Below, one piece after another: positions 46,801 to 56,509 of a DNA stretch of 64,000 nucleotides. The notes beneath the pieces are model-generated. The model searched no databases, was not told the DNA's origin, and was given only the letters and a program-made list of their open reading frames with translations. A program made the translations under genes and the position numbers. The first letter of the stretch is position 1. Each line of letters starts with the position of its first letter. Source of the stretch: Micropterix aruncella (taxonomy: Eukaryota > Arthropoda > Insecta > Lepidoptera > Micropterigidae); NCBI GenBank assembly GCA_944548615.1, contig OX155951.1, forward strand, positions 41,521,964 through 41,585,963, given 5' to 3'.

Positions 46801-49800
46801 TCTAGCTACTTATCAAAAACTATTTGCGATGAATTTATGTATTAAATTAATGGCTGAGGAAGTACTGAATCGCACTGGTGATGAGATAAAAATCAAAGTA
46901 CTTTTATTTAATTGTAGACTCTACACCGGATGCAACACACACACGGATCAATTCCACACTTATGATTCGATATGTTTTAGATAGTGGAGAGCCATGTGAG
47001 AGATTTCTTAAATTCTCAACTTCTGTAGGACACAAGGCTTAAGAAATGTTTGATGCCATTACTTTAGAGCTAGAAAACTTAAACATTAATCAAGAAGACT
47101 GCTGTGGTTCATATGAAATTGCTTCGAACATTTACAATGCAAATGTACAATGGTTTACAAAGCGAAATTCAAGAAAAAGCACCACTTGCTATGTTCATCC
47201 CTTGTGCAGCTTGTGGAAGCCTCAGCCGCCGAATCTTTGGCTGAGTCGATGGAAGATATTATGCTTTCTTTGTAAGTTCAACAAAACGTTGGTAAAATTG
47301 ATTGATTAAATAGTAGGAGTACATACACTTAAGAGGTTGAACCTCGCATGTTGGTCCACGAGAGCGGATGCCTGAAACAGTCTAAGGAATTCATGGGATG
47401 AATTTCTTAGAATTTTAAAATTGATTGAAAATGACACTGCGGAGAAACCTATCCCGCGAAATGAAGCAAGGGTAGTTCGCCTCAAATTAAAAAAACTTGA
47501 AAGTGGTCGTCCTTTGGAATTGTTAAATAAAGTGAGTGCTCAAATTTGGAGCTTATTCCGAAAAATGTGCGATTAAAATGAGTGCAACATTAAGAGGCAA
47601 CTAAAGGGAAGAAAATTTGCAGACGAAACATCAAATGACAAAATGGAAACAACCTCTAGAGATTATTTCAGAGTAAACACCTTTTTTGGCATGTAAACTT
47701 CAAATACAAAAAAACATTTTTGACTAGAATGTATGAATTTTCAACACCAAGGATCACAGAAGAAGCTCAGTACCTCGTGAAAAAATATCCCAATGATTTA
47801 GAGGATGATTTGTTTTAGAAATGTGTACACTTTTAGTCACATTTCCTCTAACAATACTGCAGAGAAACCTGAATCAACATCATTTCTAAATCTCTCAACA
47901 TTTGTGAGGAACTAGTCTGTGTGCTACGTTTACCCAAACTTGGATACATAGAGCGCACCGCATCGGACTTTGCCCTCTGGCCACAATTTGTCCTGGAGAA
48001 AAGAGCCTTTTTTTAAACATGTGAAGTATGTAAAACATCAAAGGTTTTCAATATCCCACGAAAAACTATTTGGCTCTTCTTACATAGAGGCAGACATAAT
48101 GTACCTACACCATAAACTATGATGATATTATAGATGATTTTTCAATAAAAAATACCGTAAAAAGTGTAATTCTTGCTTCATTACAGTTTTAGTTTATTAC
48201 TAATTCATTCATAGAATATGCCTTTGGGGCTTGGGAGGGGCCGTTACCCCTCCTTCATACTCTAGTAGACAGAACTAACAAGATAAGAAACAAAGCCATG
48301 TATGGGAAAGTTAGTTCAAAGCGCAAATATAGAAAACTACTCGCAATAGATATATACATACATAGGTCACAATCTTGGAAAGCAGCATATGCCGCCGCGT
48401 ATAAATCGACTAAACGCTCAGTATTCTCCGATCAATATCTAATGTAGCCTGTAGGTGGCCAATTAAGTCCCGTAATAACTTGAGTTTAATAAGAAATAAA
48501 GTAATGTTCCGGATTTTTTTATCTATTGAGATTACACTGCAAGATTGTCGTTGTTTTTGCTATAATTAGTGTTTCGCCTGGATAATATGTAAATTGTTTA
48601 TTTTAACAAATAAGTTATCGCGCGTCTACTGGAATAATGAGTTCAAAGTTCGACGGAGATATACCTAACCTTTGCAAAAATAAACAACGCAGACGTTGAC
48701 AATGCGCAATATTATTACCCAAGCAAAACAATATGTCGCTAATTAGGTAACGATTGTAATTGGCGAAAAATATTTTCGGCGCACTATCAATGTTTTTATT
48801 GTTCAAATAATGGGAGAAATCGTATGAATCGTTGGAATGGCGATTTCTTGACGAAGATATTAATGAGTAATAATAAGATTTTAATTTACCCTTTGTAAAA
48901 AATAAACAAATTATAATTATTAGATAAGCACCCAAACGAGTTGATGCATCGATAATAAGGTAACGATTTTTATTTTATTCGGTGCAAAATATGTTCGCAT
49001 ATCAATGCTTTTTTTTACTTTAACGGGCTAGGAGAGAAAGTATTGTAAACGTGCAATTTTTTTCAAGATGAAGACGGAAATAACCATTTTGAGCCCCCTG
49101 AGACGATTAAGACCATTTCCAGATTTAAGTCTGTCTGTGTGTGCGGTTTCTTTCACGATAGCGTACCAACACATGCAGGAATAATTTGGTCATGGCAAGA
49201 GTTGAAAAGATTGTGGTTGAAATCGGTCCACCAGGGGGCGCACTAGTCTTATATCATCCTCGAAATATTGGACTTAAAGACTTGAATTTCGGTAAACAGT
49301 TGTTAGGTCAGACACAATTTAGTGATAGTGGTGATAGGTATTAGTGGTGATAGGTAGGATACTTGACATATGGAGGTGTTCGAAGACCTTGTTTTGACCT
49401 GGGGATCTGCTTATTTTATTTTCTTTTCTTTTATTCAGGAAAATAACAGTGTATAAAAGTAAGTAGCCAAACAAGATAGATATAAAAATTACCTACACCA
49501 GAGACAATTTTCCACTAAATGTTAACATCAAGATTATCTAAATGATGAGACAGAAAAAAACGAGAAAAGAAAGAGGATAGGAAGGGAGGGACCAGGAAGG
49601 GAAGGAGGAACATAGGAAAAAAAATACATTATGTTGATGGGTGTCCACGTATTTAACAAATTTACCAGTACGATATTTGAAGTTGAGACAGGTACGTTGG
49701 TATGAATAAGTACAAGTGCAAACAGTAGATAATAAGTAATAAATTTTAAATAATAATAATTATTAAATTTTAAATATTAAGTGTTAAATATCGCCCTCTT

Positions 49801-52410
49801 TAACAATGCTTCCATTTTTAACGCTCGCATAGTTACAGTATTTGTTCGACAAGAATCGCAGGAAGTGATTCTCATCGCGTTTAGTGATTTTAGAATTCTT
49901 TGTAGGTAAAACGACAAAAATCACAAATCGTTGACGTATACTTCTCTTACACTTTTCAACTAAAAGCCTGGTGGATTGGAAAAATGTTTTTGATTATTGG
50001 AAGAATATTCTCTCTAAAATAACAGCAATTTAATTTGTTACATATTTTAATTTCGTAATATACTGTATTATTTTGTATGGATTTTAGGATAATTTATACT
50101 GACCATGTTTTTTAAAATTATTATTTCAAAGTTTCATGTACGTTTAAATGAAGATTTTAAATTTATAATTTTATTATGAAGATTATCATTTTAAATTATA
50201 TATACATTTTCCCATTTTATGTGCGGATTTTCAATCTTTTAATTTTCAAAAATCATTTTATTTTATTTTTAAGCTATTGCATAGCTTTTATCGCGGGCCT
50301 AGGCCAGCGCGACGACCGAATGAAGAAATTTCTTAACGAAAATTAATAATTTTAAACTGATAATTACGTCTAAACGAGTACTGCTTACGATTCGAAAAAA
50401 ATATATGTTAAACAAGAACATTTTCCTAATATTCTTAGCTTTGAATATTTTAGATTTTGTTTATATTACATAGTGTAATTAATTTGTGAAATTAGGTCTA
50501 ACCGAACACAAAAACGACTACTACGCAAATACTATCTGGTGTATTATTATGAAACCTGCACTATTTTAAAGATAATTTCATTATCTATCTTTTTATCTAC
50601 GATTTTTTTCGAATAATCCGTTTTTTTTGCTTTATCGAATAAAAAATTCGTGCACGGCGCTCTATCGGGAGACGTTTAAATTATTCCGAATCATTTGCTA
50701 CCGCAGCCGCAAATGATTCGGAATAATTTCAACGTTTTCCGATAGAGCGCAGTTATCTGATATTAGAAAAAATTAAATAAATAAAATAAATAAATAATTA
50801 TAATTGCATAAGTTGTTAAAAATACTATGCAATAGCTTTACCGCGGCAGTCCTCGAGTGCCACACGTATTTTTTTTCTCAGTTCAGTACCGATTTGATCC
50901 TGCCGGTTTCAGTTATTTCGTTTAATATCTTTCCTAAAACGTTATGTTATTTCAGGCCATTTCAATGTAGATTTCGATGTTTTTAACCGACTTTAAAAAA
51001 AGGAGGAGGTTATCAAATCGGTTGTAAGCATCTTTTTTTTAATATTTGTTACCTCAGAACTCTGCCATTTATGAACCGATTTGGATTTTTTTTTTTGACA
51101 GGATATATACTCACAGATTGGTCCTATTTTTTATCAAAATCTTGTTTCGATGATGGGATCCATGAGGAATTGAGCTCCTCAAATATTATCATATGAAGTT
51201 GAAAATTTACATGTTGGTTCAATTCCGATGAATGTAAGCATGACCTAATTCTCCACCCAGGTTTGGCTCCCGGCGAGGGGACTCCTCAACGGTCAACAGC
51301 ACAGATACGAAATTTTGTATATGAATTCAATTACGACAGCCCGTTCTAAGTTTCGCCAAGACAGGACTGCGGCACCCAGGGTTGGCTTTGAATGAGGGAT
51401 CTCCTCAACGGTCAACAGCAGACACAGCTGCTGCACTTATTAAAAAGAAATGGAGTCGGTTTTTTTGTGTTAACATTTTGTCTATTATAATATCGAAAGA
51501 TCATTTAATAGATTTTATAAATAGGATAGAAAATTTAGAATTTACCGCGTGAAATTTGTAGGACCCGACGTTTCGGTGACGTTGCAGCCGCCGTTGTCAC
51601 GCGTTTTCACGCGGTAAATTCGTTTTCTATCCTATTTATAATGTCAAACAACCGCGATAGTCTTCGATTTCATATTTTAATAGATTTTTTCGACCAAATA
51701 TCATTTGTTAGATATTTTAGGTGAGCCAGTAGAACAATGATATAAATTAATTAGATATTATATTAGCAAATAAGTAAAAATTGTCAAGTTGTTACGATAA
51801 TAGGGAATTAGGGAATTATGAGAGACGTGATGTCATGCATCACCATAAATGTAACACCATAATTCGAACTATAAATGTATTTCTATTTCAATAAAAAAAT
51901 CTTAATACCTACAAGTACCTACATATTATGCATTATGCGCTTACTGATTATATTGAGTGCAAGTACGTACGTAAACGTACGGTGCGCAATGTGTTAATAT
52001 GAGGAAGCACTAAAAATAAGCTGCAATCCGATTACAATTGGCGTCAGGTATACGAAGGCCTTGTATTTATGGAGCTATGTGCTGCTTAGAATATTAAATA
52101 CATAGGTGCACATACATCGGCTAATAGAAGTTTCTATTGTAATAATCAGGTACAGAATATTCCCGCCTTTTTTTAAAAAAAATAGGACTTACTTGAGATC
52201 TCTAGGCAGAGTTCTGACGATGATGTTGATCCTCTTCCGGTAGTGGTAGAGGCAGGGCGCGATGGCCAGCAGCGTGAAAATAGCCGCCTTTGAGAATGTG
52301 CTGAGCACCGTCGCCATCGCAGCCGCTAAGCCCAACAGCGACACGGCAATAAGAACGAGCGCGTCCATTTTCGCTGGCGCGCTGCCCACTGCACCGGAAT
52401 CGGAATGCAC
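31850..52410 (-). CDS. Fatty acid transport protein / acyl-CoA synthetase (SLC27 family), 8 exons
   Basis: Membrane-bound enzyme that couples fatty-acid uptake to CoA thioester formation. Exons in coding order: 52193-52410, 43457-43607, 41409-41869, 35705-36040, 35564-35622, 32609-32752, 32092-32544, 31850-32004. All seven junctions keep frame with GT/AG borders; the total is 658 codons plus stop, close to the family's usual 620-650. The first exon encodes a hydrophobic N-terminal helix ([14 protein letters not shown]) and continues RTLPRDLK. The adenylation P-loop is [15 protein letters not shown] (exon 3). Exon 4 has [12 protein letters not shown] and [11 protein letters not shown], exon 5 YGATEGN, exon 7 the FATP signature [13 protein letters not shown] and [10 protein letters not shown]. 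It is nearest FATP1/FATP4 by eye. A second Met at codon 15 (AKMDALVL) could be the start. Intron 1 is 8.6 kb and the introns carry many transposons. Confidence 0.93.
32962..33290 (+). mobile_element. 5'-truncated LINE 3' end with 15-bp TSD
   Basis: A 329-bp insertion in FATP intron 5, flanked by the perfect duplication ACAGCAATCGATTAA (32947-32961, 33291-33305). It encodes the last 80 or so residues of a LINE ORF2: [14 protein letters not shown], a CX2CX8HX4C zinc motif ([18 protein letters not shown]) and a stop at 33215-33217, then a short 3' UTR ending in CAACTAACTA. This end layout occurs in RNase-H-bearing LINEs of the I/LOA/R1 group, and a related element sits at 34.33 kb. Confidence 0.85.
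33670..35400 (-). pseudogene. CR1-like LINE reverse transcriptase, decayed and split
   Basis: Minus-strand RT remnant. From 35400 down it reads [15 protein letters not shown], then [10 protein letters not shown] (the catalytic YADD), [19 protein letters not shown], and [13 protein letters not shown] at the edge of a nested LINE (34332-35030). The frame picks up again at 34331 with [20 protein letters not shown], and near 33750-33850 with [15 protein letters not shown]. Stops and frameshifts show that it is dead. These motifs in this order fit the CR1/L2-type LINE palm, thumb and C-terminal region. Confidence 0.7.
34332..35030 (+). mobile_element. 5'-truncated LINE with RNase H, 12-bp TSD
   Basis: A 699-bp insertion flanked by AAGTCTTTGGTG (34320-34331, 35031-35042). 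An open frame runs from the junction to a stop at 34931-34933. It encodes the C-terminal part of an RNase H ([20 protein letters not shown]), then [14 protein letters not shown] and a CX2CX8HX4C motif ([18 protein letters not shown]). The 3' end is a (CTA)n tail. It interrupts the CR1-like LINE on the opposite strand between KDLK and the next codons. It lies in FATP intron 5. Confidence 0.88.
36092..36260 (-). repeat. LINE 3' end, second copy
   Basis: Matches 26.66-26.83 kb (GTTCTATTTTTAATCGGT, GACGGCGGACTT, ATAAATAAGCAGCTTA). FATP intron 3, about 50 bases upstream of exon 4. Confidence 0.5.
36343..37788 (+). mobile_element. RLE-type non-LTR retrotransposon, copy 2, 5'-truncated
   Basis: A 1446-bp copy nearly identical to 7877-9320, in FATP intron 3. 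Its 3' end TGTATTTATTATT agrees with the other two copies. It contains no RT domain. Confidence 0.9.
36345..37631 (+). pseudogene. RLE element C-terminal frame (zinc motif and endonuclease)
   Basis: About 428 open codons without RT, carrying the [18 protein letters not shown] zinc motif and the RPDITL...VELTVPWE nuclease motif intact. It differs from copy 1 by about six residues that I can see (for example Arg to Lys in NSKITK, Asp to Glu in SNELQ, Ala to Thr in GLPTKS). It has no natural start. The intact frame simply reflects recent insertion. Confidence 0.8.
38165..38568 (+). pseudogene. CR1-like LINE remnant, upstream part
   Basis: Degenerate [13 protein letters not shown], then SLYANEDF in the place of the catalytic box, and later SEWTKA-like sequence, all broken by stops and frameshifts. 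The Jockey-type element at 38579-40278 interrupts it. Confidence 0.4.
38579..40278 (-). mobile_element. Jockey-clade LINE, 5'-truncated, antisense
   Basis: A 1.7-kb insertion in FATP intron 3. The 3' end is the T run at 38577-38599 (poly-A on the minus strand). CTTCAACCTT occurs at both borders (38569-38578, 40279-40288) as a probable TSD, ambiguous by the T run. RT pieces in order: [64 protein letters not shown] (catalytic), [18 protein letters not shown] and [11 protein letters not shown]. Together these are typical of Jockey-type RT. Frameshifts at about 39310, 39640, 39850 and 40085 break the ORF. Confidence 0.82.
40279..40460 (+). pseudogene. CR1-like LINE remnant, downstream part
   Basis: [21 protein letters not shown], then [20 protein letters not shown] is the standard thumb/C-terminal segment of CR1/L2-like LINEs. 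It continues the remnant on the other side of the Jockey-type insertion. Confidence 0.5.
41012..41066. repeat. 21-bp stem inverted repeat
   Basis: GGGAAAGACTGATCAAGGTCC and GGACCTTGATCAGCCTTTCCC form a near-perfect stem (41012-41032, 41046-41066) around a 13-base GC-rich loop. It lies in FATP intron 3. Function unknown. Confidence 0.6.
41890..42240. other. FATP intron 2, no feature recognised
   Basis: AT-rich intronic DNA between FATP exon 3 and a LINE tail. Confidence 0.4.
42243..42900 (-). pseudogene. LINE 3' part
   Basis: The minus strand reads [20 protein letters not shown], then [12 protein letters not shown] and a stop near 42745, the usual C-terminus of a CR1/Jockey-type LINE. A long AT-rich 3' UTR ends in TTCAAAGTTTATTTATTCC (42243-42262, reverse-complement polyadenylation region). 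FATP intron 2. Confidence 0.55.
43691..44265. mobile_element. GTTGTGTCACC repeat family, with internal tandem duplication
   Basis: Full copy of the family seen at 2.99 kb and 49.0 kb. An 11-bp inverted repeat ACTTTCCTGAC (43727-43737) and GTCAGGAAAGT (44251-44261) lies near the ends. Inside, a unit of about 155 bp (CCCCAAATTTGTATGG.AGGTACC, GGTTAACAGAAGCTT, GATTAAGCGTCTGGGCGCTATCG) occurs twice in tandem (about 43787-43935 and 43944-44085), followed by a (CATACAGA)n tract. FATP intron 1. Confidence 0.6.
44690..44984. mobile_element. hAT MITE with CAGTGGCGTAACTA ends, 8-bp TSD
   Basis: A 295-bp element, CAGTGGCGTAACTATA...TATAATTACGCCACTG, flanked by the perfect duplication GCACTAGC (44682-44689, 44985-44992). 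These termini are widespread in hAT non-autonomous elements. The interior has GGGCCC-rich patches and no gene. FATP intron 1. The hAT-like transposase pseudogenes nearby could be relatives of its source. Confidence 0.9.
45130..48260 (+). pseudogene. hAT-like (DUF4371/ZMYM1-type) transposase, decayed
   Basis: A run of plus-strand fragments in shifting frames in FATP intron 1. At 46645-46845 it reads [20 protein letters not shown], then [13 protein letters not shown] and [10 protein letters not shown]; at 46920-47130 VDSTPD..HTDQ and [15 protein letters not shown]; at 47110-47230 an SYEIASN and CA.CSLWKP-like segment; at 47725-47815 [17 protein letters not shown]. This series is the DUF4371-hAT transposase core. 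GC-rich flanks near 45150-45230 (CCTAGGGGCGGCAGACTTCA) and 48215-48265 may be its ends. Many stops; inactive. Confidence 0.68.
49000..49180 (-). repeat. GTTGTGTCACC repeat family, partial copy
   Basis: In reverse orientation: GAGAAAGTATTGTAAACGTG, CAAGATGAAGACGG, GAGCCCCCTGAGACGATTAAGACC, TGTCTGTGTGTGCGG and CACGATAGCG correspond to the right end of the 43.69-44.26 kb copy. Confidence 0.5.
49190..50640. other. FATP intron 1, AT-rich, no gene
   Basis: No frame or element border that I can support. CTATTGCATAGCTTTTATCGCG at about 50274-50298 recurs as a partial reverse complement near 50826-50850. Confidence 0.4.
50657..50750. repeat. Hairpin with arms of about 42 bp
   Basis: GCGCTCTATCGGGAGACGTT, then AAATTATTCCGAATCATTTGC pairs with the reverse complement ending GATAGAGCGC, with a few mismatches. 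The loop is GC-rich (TACCGCAGCC). FATP intron 1. Confidence 0.65.
50985..51461. mobile_element. AACCGACTT terminal-repeat element
   Basis: Starts AACCGACTTTAAAAAAAGGAGGAGG and ends AAGAAATGGAGTCGGTT, with inverted ends AACCGACT/AGTCGGTT. The GGAGGAGGTT-bearing end is a very common sequence in lepidopteran genomes. Inside, CTCCTCAACGGTCAACAGCA occurs twice about 105 bp apart. Non-coding. FATP intron 1. Confidence 0.6.
51517..51665 (-). mobile_element. Foldback family B, copy 2
   Basis: Arms ATAAATAGGATAGAAAATTT and TTTTCTATCCTATTTAT with ACCGCGTGAAA / TTTCACGCGGT inside form a stem of about 35 bp. The centre holds GACGTTTCGGTGACGTTGC. It is followed by GTCAAACAACCGCGATAGTC, the family end also found at 28.15 kb in reverse. 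Confidence 0.6.
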
Positions 52411-52640
52411 CGGACGGACGCCGACTCCAATGTCAAAAATGCAAACAACAGCCTAGCCGCCCGTTCCGCGCGGATCGACAGAATATTTAATAATGCCGAT
52501 AATTCCGCAACACAAAGAGCCCCGCGACGGGCTCGCACGTCACCGCCGATAGCGCCAAAGCTAAAACATTGAACAGCTCCACATAACCAGCCCTCCATGC
52601 GACAGTCATGCGTATTTCGCTTCCCCCATCAGCCAATCTC
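52411..52640 (-). promoter_or_regulatory. FATP promoter/5' UTR region
   Basis: GC-rich, CpG-containing stretch directly upstream of the FATP start codon on the minus strand, contrasting with AT-rich flanks. No TATA box is apparent. Inferred from position and composition. Confidence 0.35.
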
Positions 52641-54260
52641 CATCCCCTGCGACCAACACGTCATGCTGAAAAAGGTGGCGCCATCCACCACACATGCGCA
52701 ATATAAAAAAAAAACAAAAATTTTAATCATGCGGCCTTTTTACAATCAACCGTTAAAAAGGGCATAAAAATCAAATCTGGCGCCTTGTTGAAATAATAAC
52801 ATATCTAGCAATCAAATCTACTGTCTATGGAAAGTCTCAAATCGTTGGTCATTAAGTTGCCGTGTTTTCAAACAACGGCAATATATTAGAACAACGGCAG
52901 TTGATTTAACATAATATCAATGAAATTGGAAATTCACATGCAATACAAAGCGGCGCTAATTGAATCATTGGTGCAAAAGCAAGATTTTTAGGTACCAGCA
53001 TTTATGGTTTTTGATAGTTTATATTTCACAACCAAATTTATTTATGTAATATTTAAAGATTCAAGAAAAGAAATGAATCGTTTCTTGTTAAAATGCATTC
53101 GACGCACTTTGATATCATTAAAAGACACTGAAAAAATGTATGAAAAAGAATATATTTTTAGGACATGCATGCTAATCAGTTTTTAGTGAGTGTAATAATA
53201 ATAAGTAGGTACACTTCTTTATTTTATATAGATATTTAAAAAATCTCAAATCAAAACCCCTTTTTATCTAATGGGTGGATGTTTTATTTATTTAGAACGA
53301 TGACATCTTTAAAAAGTACCAATAATAAAAACTAATGATAAGTACATACGAAAAATCTGTATTTCAAGTTAATTCTTATTTGCCTAGTAAAATGACTATG
53401 CGCTAGTAAAAAATGCACCATTGCAATCAATTATATCTTTGTAGCCTTCATAACGTAGCCGATTTAAAAGTTTGTTTTATGAATACTCAATAACGTATTA
53501 ATTTATATATTTATTTATTTAATTTATTTAACAATTCATTTACAATGCATAGGTCTCACTAACAATCATATCAATAAAAAAAATAGTAATAAAATTAAAA
53601 TTAAAATTGAACACGGCCGATATGAGCATTAGTAGGTATGTACTGCTGCTGCCCAACTAAGTGCCAGGACTTGTTCCAGGGCAAATGACTTATATATGAC
53701 TTATATACCAGGGTATATGACTTATATGAATACCAAATGTTGACCTAATGTTTTGGAGTTAGAGAGCACATAGATAATGTGTCATTGACAACAATAAAGA
53801 AATATACAATATTGCCCTTTTAACATGAAGTGATGGATATGTAGCTTTGTTTCATTTATTTGATTCTGTTTAAAAAACGAAATATTTAAAATAATAAGTT
53901 AAGTACCTACTATTAGCATAAAACAGGTAAAATTTCAGGTCATATCATAATTTCCAATCTTATTAATGGAAAAATTAGTTTTATTTAAAACACTAATTTG
54001 CGTGGGATTTATCTGTGTTTTACTTACTAAGCACATAGAAAAACTTTCAAATTTTGCTTGTGGCGTATTGAAAAAAACTCCTTAAAGACTTTATGTGACT
54101 CTACGATAAGTTATCTTGCTATAAGAACATTGAACTTTTAGTTTGGGTTCTGGCGATACCAACGTATTAAAATAACGATTATATTCAGATGCTGATTGGT
54201 ATTTGAACTTTTTCAATGGTTTTGGTTTGGATGTATGCGATCTATGCAAGAAGGGCGTGT
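52641..54260. other. Intergenic DNA upstream of FATP, no gene recognised
   Basis: AT-rich. A LINE-tail-like TTTATTTATTTAATTTATTTAA tract at 53508-53530 with GTGCCAGGACTTGTTCCAGGG at about 53661-53681 resembles the LINE end at 54.27-54.36 kb. Confidence 0.4.
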
Positions 54261-54656
54261 GACCATATTTATTTATTTATTTATTGAATAGAAAATGTAT
54301 ATAAATTATTTTTACACAATGATTTTGCGTCACTCCTAACGAGGCAGTGCCTGTTCCAAGGAAAACGCAAATTTTATATGATATTATTTAAAAAAGAAAA
54401 AAAAAGTTTTATGGAAAAGATGTAATAAATTTACATTGAAATTGTTATAGTTATATATACACATAAAAATATAAAAAATAAAATAAAATACACAAAATAA
54501 TTATTAAAACATCTAAATAATCATTAAATAATAAAAGTAGTGGAAAATAATTATAAAATAAATCCAATACAAAATATTATTTTATAAAATAAAAAAATGA
54601 ATTCACTCTTGTTTACAAAAAGGTAAATATATTGTTAGAGATGTGAGGGTGTGTAT

Positions 54657-54658
<2 letters not shown>

Positions 54659-54712
<54 letters not shown>

Positions 54713-54731
54713 GGTGTGTGTGTGTGTGTAA
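54659..54731. repeat. (GT)n(GA)n(GT)n microsatellite
   Basis: GTGTGT tract followed by GAGAGA and a second GTGTGT tract, inside the LINE 3' UTR. Confidence 0.95.
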
Positions 54732-55240
54732 ATGTGTTGCTATTTTTGAAATGTCATGAGGATACATTCAGTTTCTGTTCTTCCTTTACTAATTAACCAC
54801 TATATGAGACTTTTTTTAAGAACCACCTGTGTCAGTCCTGAAGTATCGAAGTATTTTCCTAGAATATTCATTAATCTTGGAGCAAGGTAATCTTGGAGCA
54901 AGGTAATGGTCATTAATCTTGGAGCAAGGGCAAGGTCTTGACCAAATGACGTAAATCTCCTGGGCACTATATAATGTGATACCTGCGCCGATTTTGTGTT
55001 CTTAGCAGGGAACGATGTCTCTGCTTGCGCGCGATTGAAATTTAAAGCAGTTTTTAAACAATACAGTTGCCTAATATCAATTAGTTTCGCCTCGAGAAAC
55101 AACTCCTCAGAAGAATACATTTTAGTTTTTTTATTATAATACGAATTATAGTTTTTTGTACGATATTAAGTCTTTCGATTGTAGTCTTACAGCATGCTCC
55201 CCACCCCAGAATAGCGAATGTCATTTTAGATTGACATTCG

Positions 55241-55360
55241 TAGCGTCCGTAGCCCCGTTGACACCGGTTCTCCTCGTTGTTACCGAAGTTAAGCATCGGC
55301 GGGCGCGGTCAATAATGGGATGGGCGACCGCCTGAGTGTTTGACTACGTGATGCTACACA
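55241..55360 (+). pseudogene. 5S rRNA-like sequence (pseudogene or 5S-headed SINE)
   Basis: About 120 bases aligning along the length of insect 5S rRNA: ACACCGGTTCTC, ACCGAAGTTAAGCA, CGGGCG.GGTCA, GATGGG.GACCGCC and TACGTGATGCTA in the correct order and spacing, including the internal-promoter blocks. The 5' end is diverged and a few bases in the middle are missing. It is embedded in a LINE, followed by about 50 bases of unrelated sequence (GCCCACCTAGATGGTGCC...). That fits either a retroposed 5S copy or the head of a 5S-derived SINE. Not expected to be functional rRNA. Confidence 0.72.
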
Positions 55361-56509
55361 TGCCCACCTAGATGGTGCCAATAGGCAACACGGTGGGTTC
55401 CATAAAAAAGCCTTGTAGGTAAAAAATAAAATGTGTAGTATTCTTAAATAACCAAGTTGAAGAATATTCCTTAATTCAAGAAAAATATATATTTATTTTC
55501 TAATTCTTTTGACCAAGTGATTTATATGAGATTCCCATCGGAGATGGTTATTTATTATTACCTAGTTCTAAGTATTTCATTTCCTTTACTGATTCAATCT
55601 TTATTTTCACAGTCATGGATACATATATGCGCCATTTGACCAGGTTGACCTCGTTTATCAATGCTGAAGGGGATACATTTTGTTTTTGTTATATTTAACG
55701 TAAGTAAATTTCAATCTAGCTATGTTTTCACTATTGACAGTCCTGCATTTATTCGATTATAAACTATATGCCATGTGGAATCGGAAATAATAAATACTGT
55801 ATCATCAGCATATGATATTATTCTTTAGATATTAAGCCCACACAGCGGATTAATATATAATGTGAATAATATTGGGCCGAGTACGCTGCCTTGTGGTATA
55901 CCGAAAGTCAGTGTTTTTGGGTCACTTTCCACTTTGCCATGCTTTACAGTGTGAATCCTACTTTTGAGATAGTAGGACCATCTCCATGCAACTCCACAGA
56001 TACCATATCCCATTAACCTTTTTAAGAGACTTTTATCGAAAGAATGTTTATCTCCATCAATTTTCATCCGATAGAAATGAAACTTTGTGACGTGTGTCGC
56101 GTAAGCGATTGATATGCCACGCGCGGTGTATAGCTTGCTTCAGACCTCCATCGGCCGCTGCGCCCTCCAGTGGGAGATAAATGGCAGTAAAGATCTCCAT
56201 ATCTTAATTCATAAAATAATCAATTATAATGATGATGAAACAGCAATCACAACAACATCGTGCCGTATGATACCAAATTGCCGTAGTGTTACGCACCTAT
56301 TGCATTTTCAATTTTCGTTGGGAATATTATATCTCGAATGGCAACTTCTATTGCCGCATCCGTTCTTCCGCCCGTGTCCGCCCGCTTGTTTTTGACATTT
56401 CTTCTCTTTTGCGATTTCATTGGCGGCGGTGTCATCCGTTCGCATCACCTCGCATCGGCCGCGCATTAGTGCGGTTTCGCTGCTGAGAGCGTAAAATCGG
56501 CAGCACAAC

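Larger units (their letters stand above)
54270..56067 (-). pseudogene. LINE reverse transcriptase and 3' UTR, decayed
   Basis: Minus strand. From 56067 it reads LLKRLMGYGICGVAWRW and FGIPQGSVLGPILFTLYIN, then the catalytic ISYADDTVFII near 55800, VKEMKYLELG near 55600, TFAILGWGACCKTTIERL (55150-55230) and the C-terminal LIDIRQLYCLKTAL... ending at 54800. The C-terminal stretch has a small duplication of LAPRLM. A long AT-rich 3' UTR runs to a TTTATTTATTTATT tail at 54270. A 5S-rRNA-like insertion splits it at about 55241. Stops are frequent; dead. The C-terminal style resembles the remnant at 1-564. Confidence 0.65.

Noticed and set aside
55241..55360. Functional 5S rRNA gene
   Set aside because: The 5' end is diverged, internal bases are missing, and it is a single copy inside a LINE; more likely retroposed.
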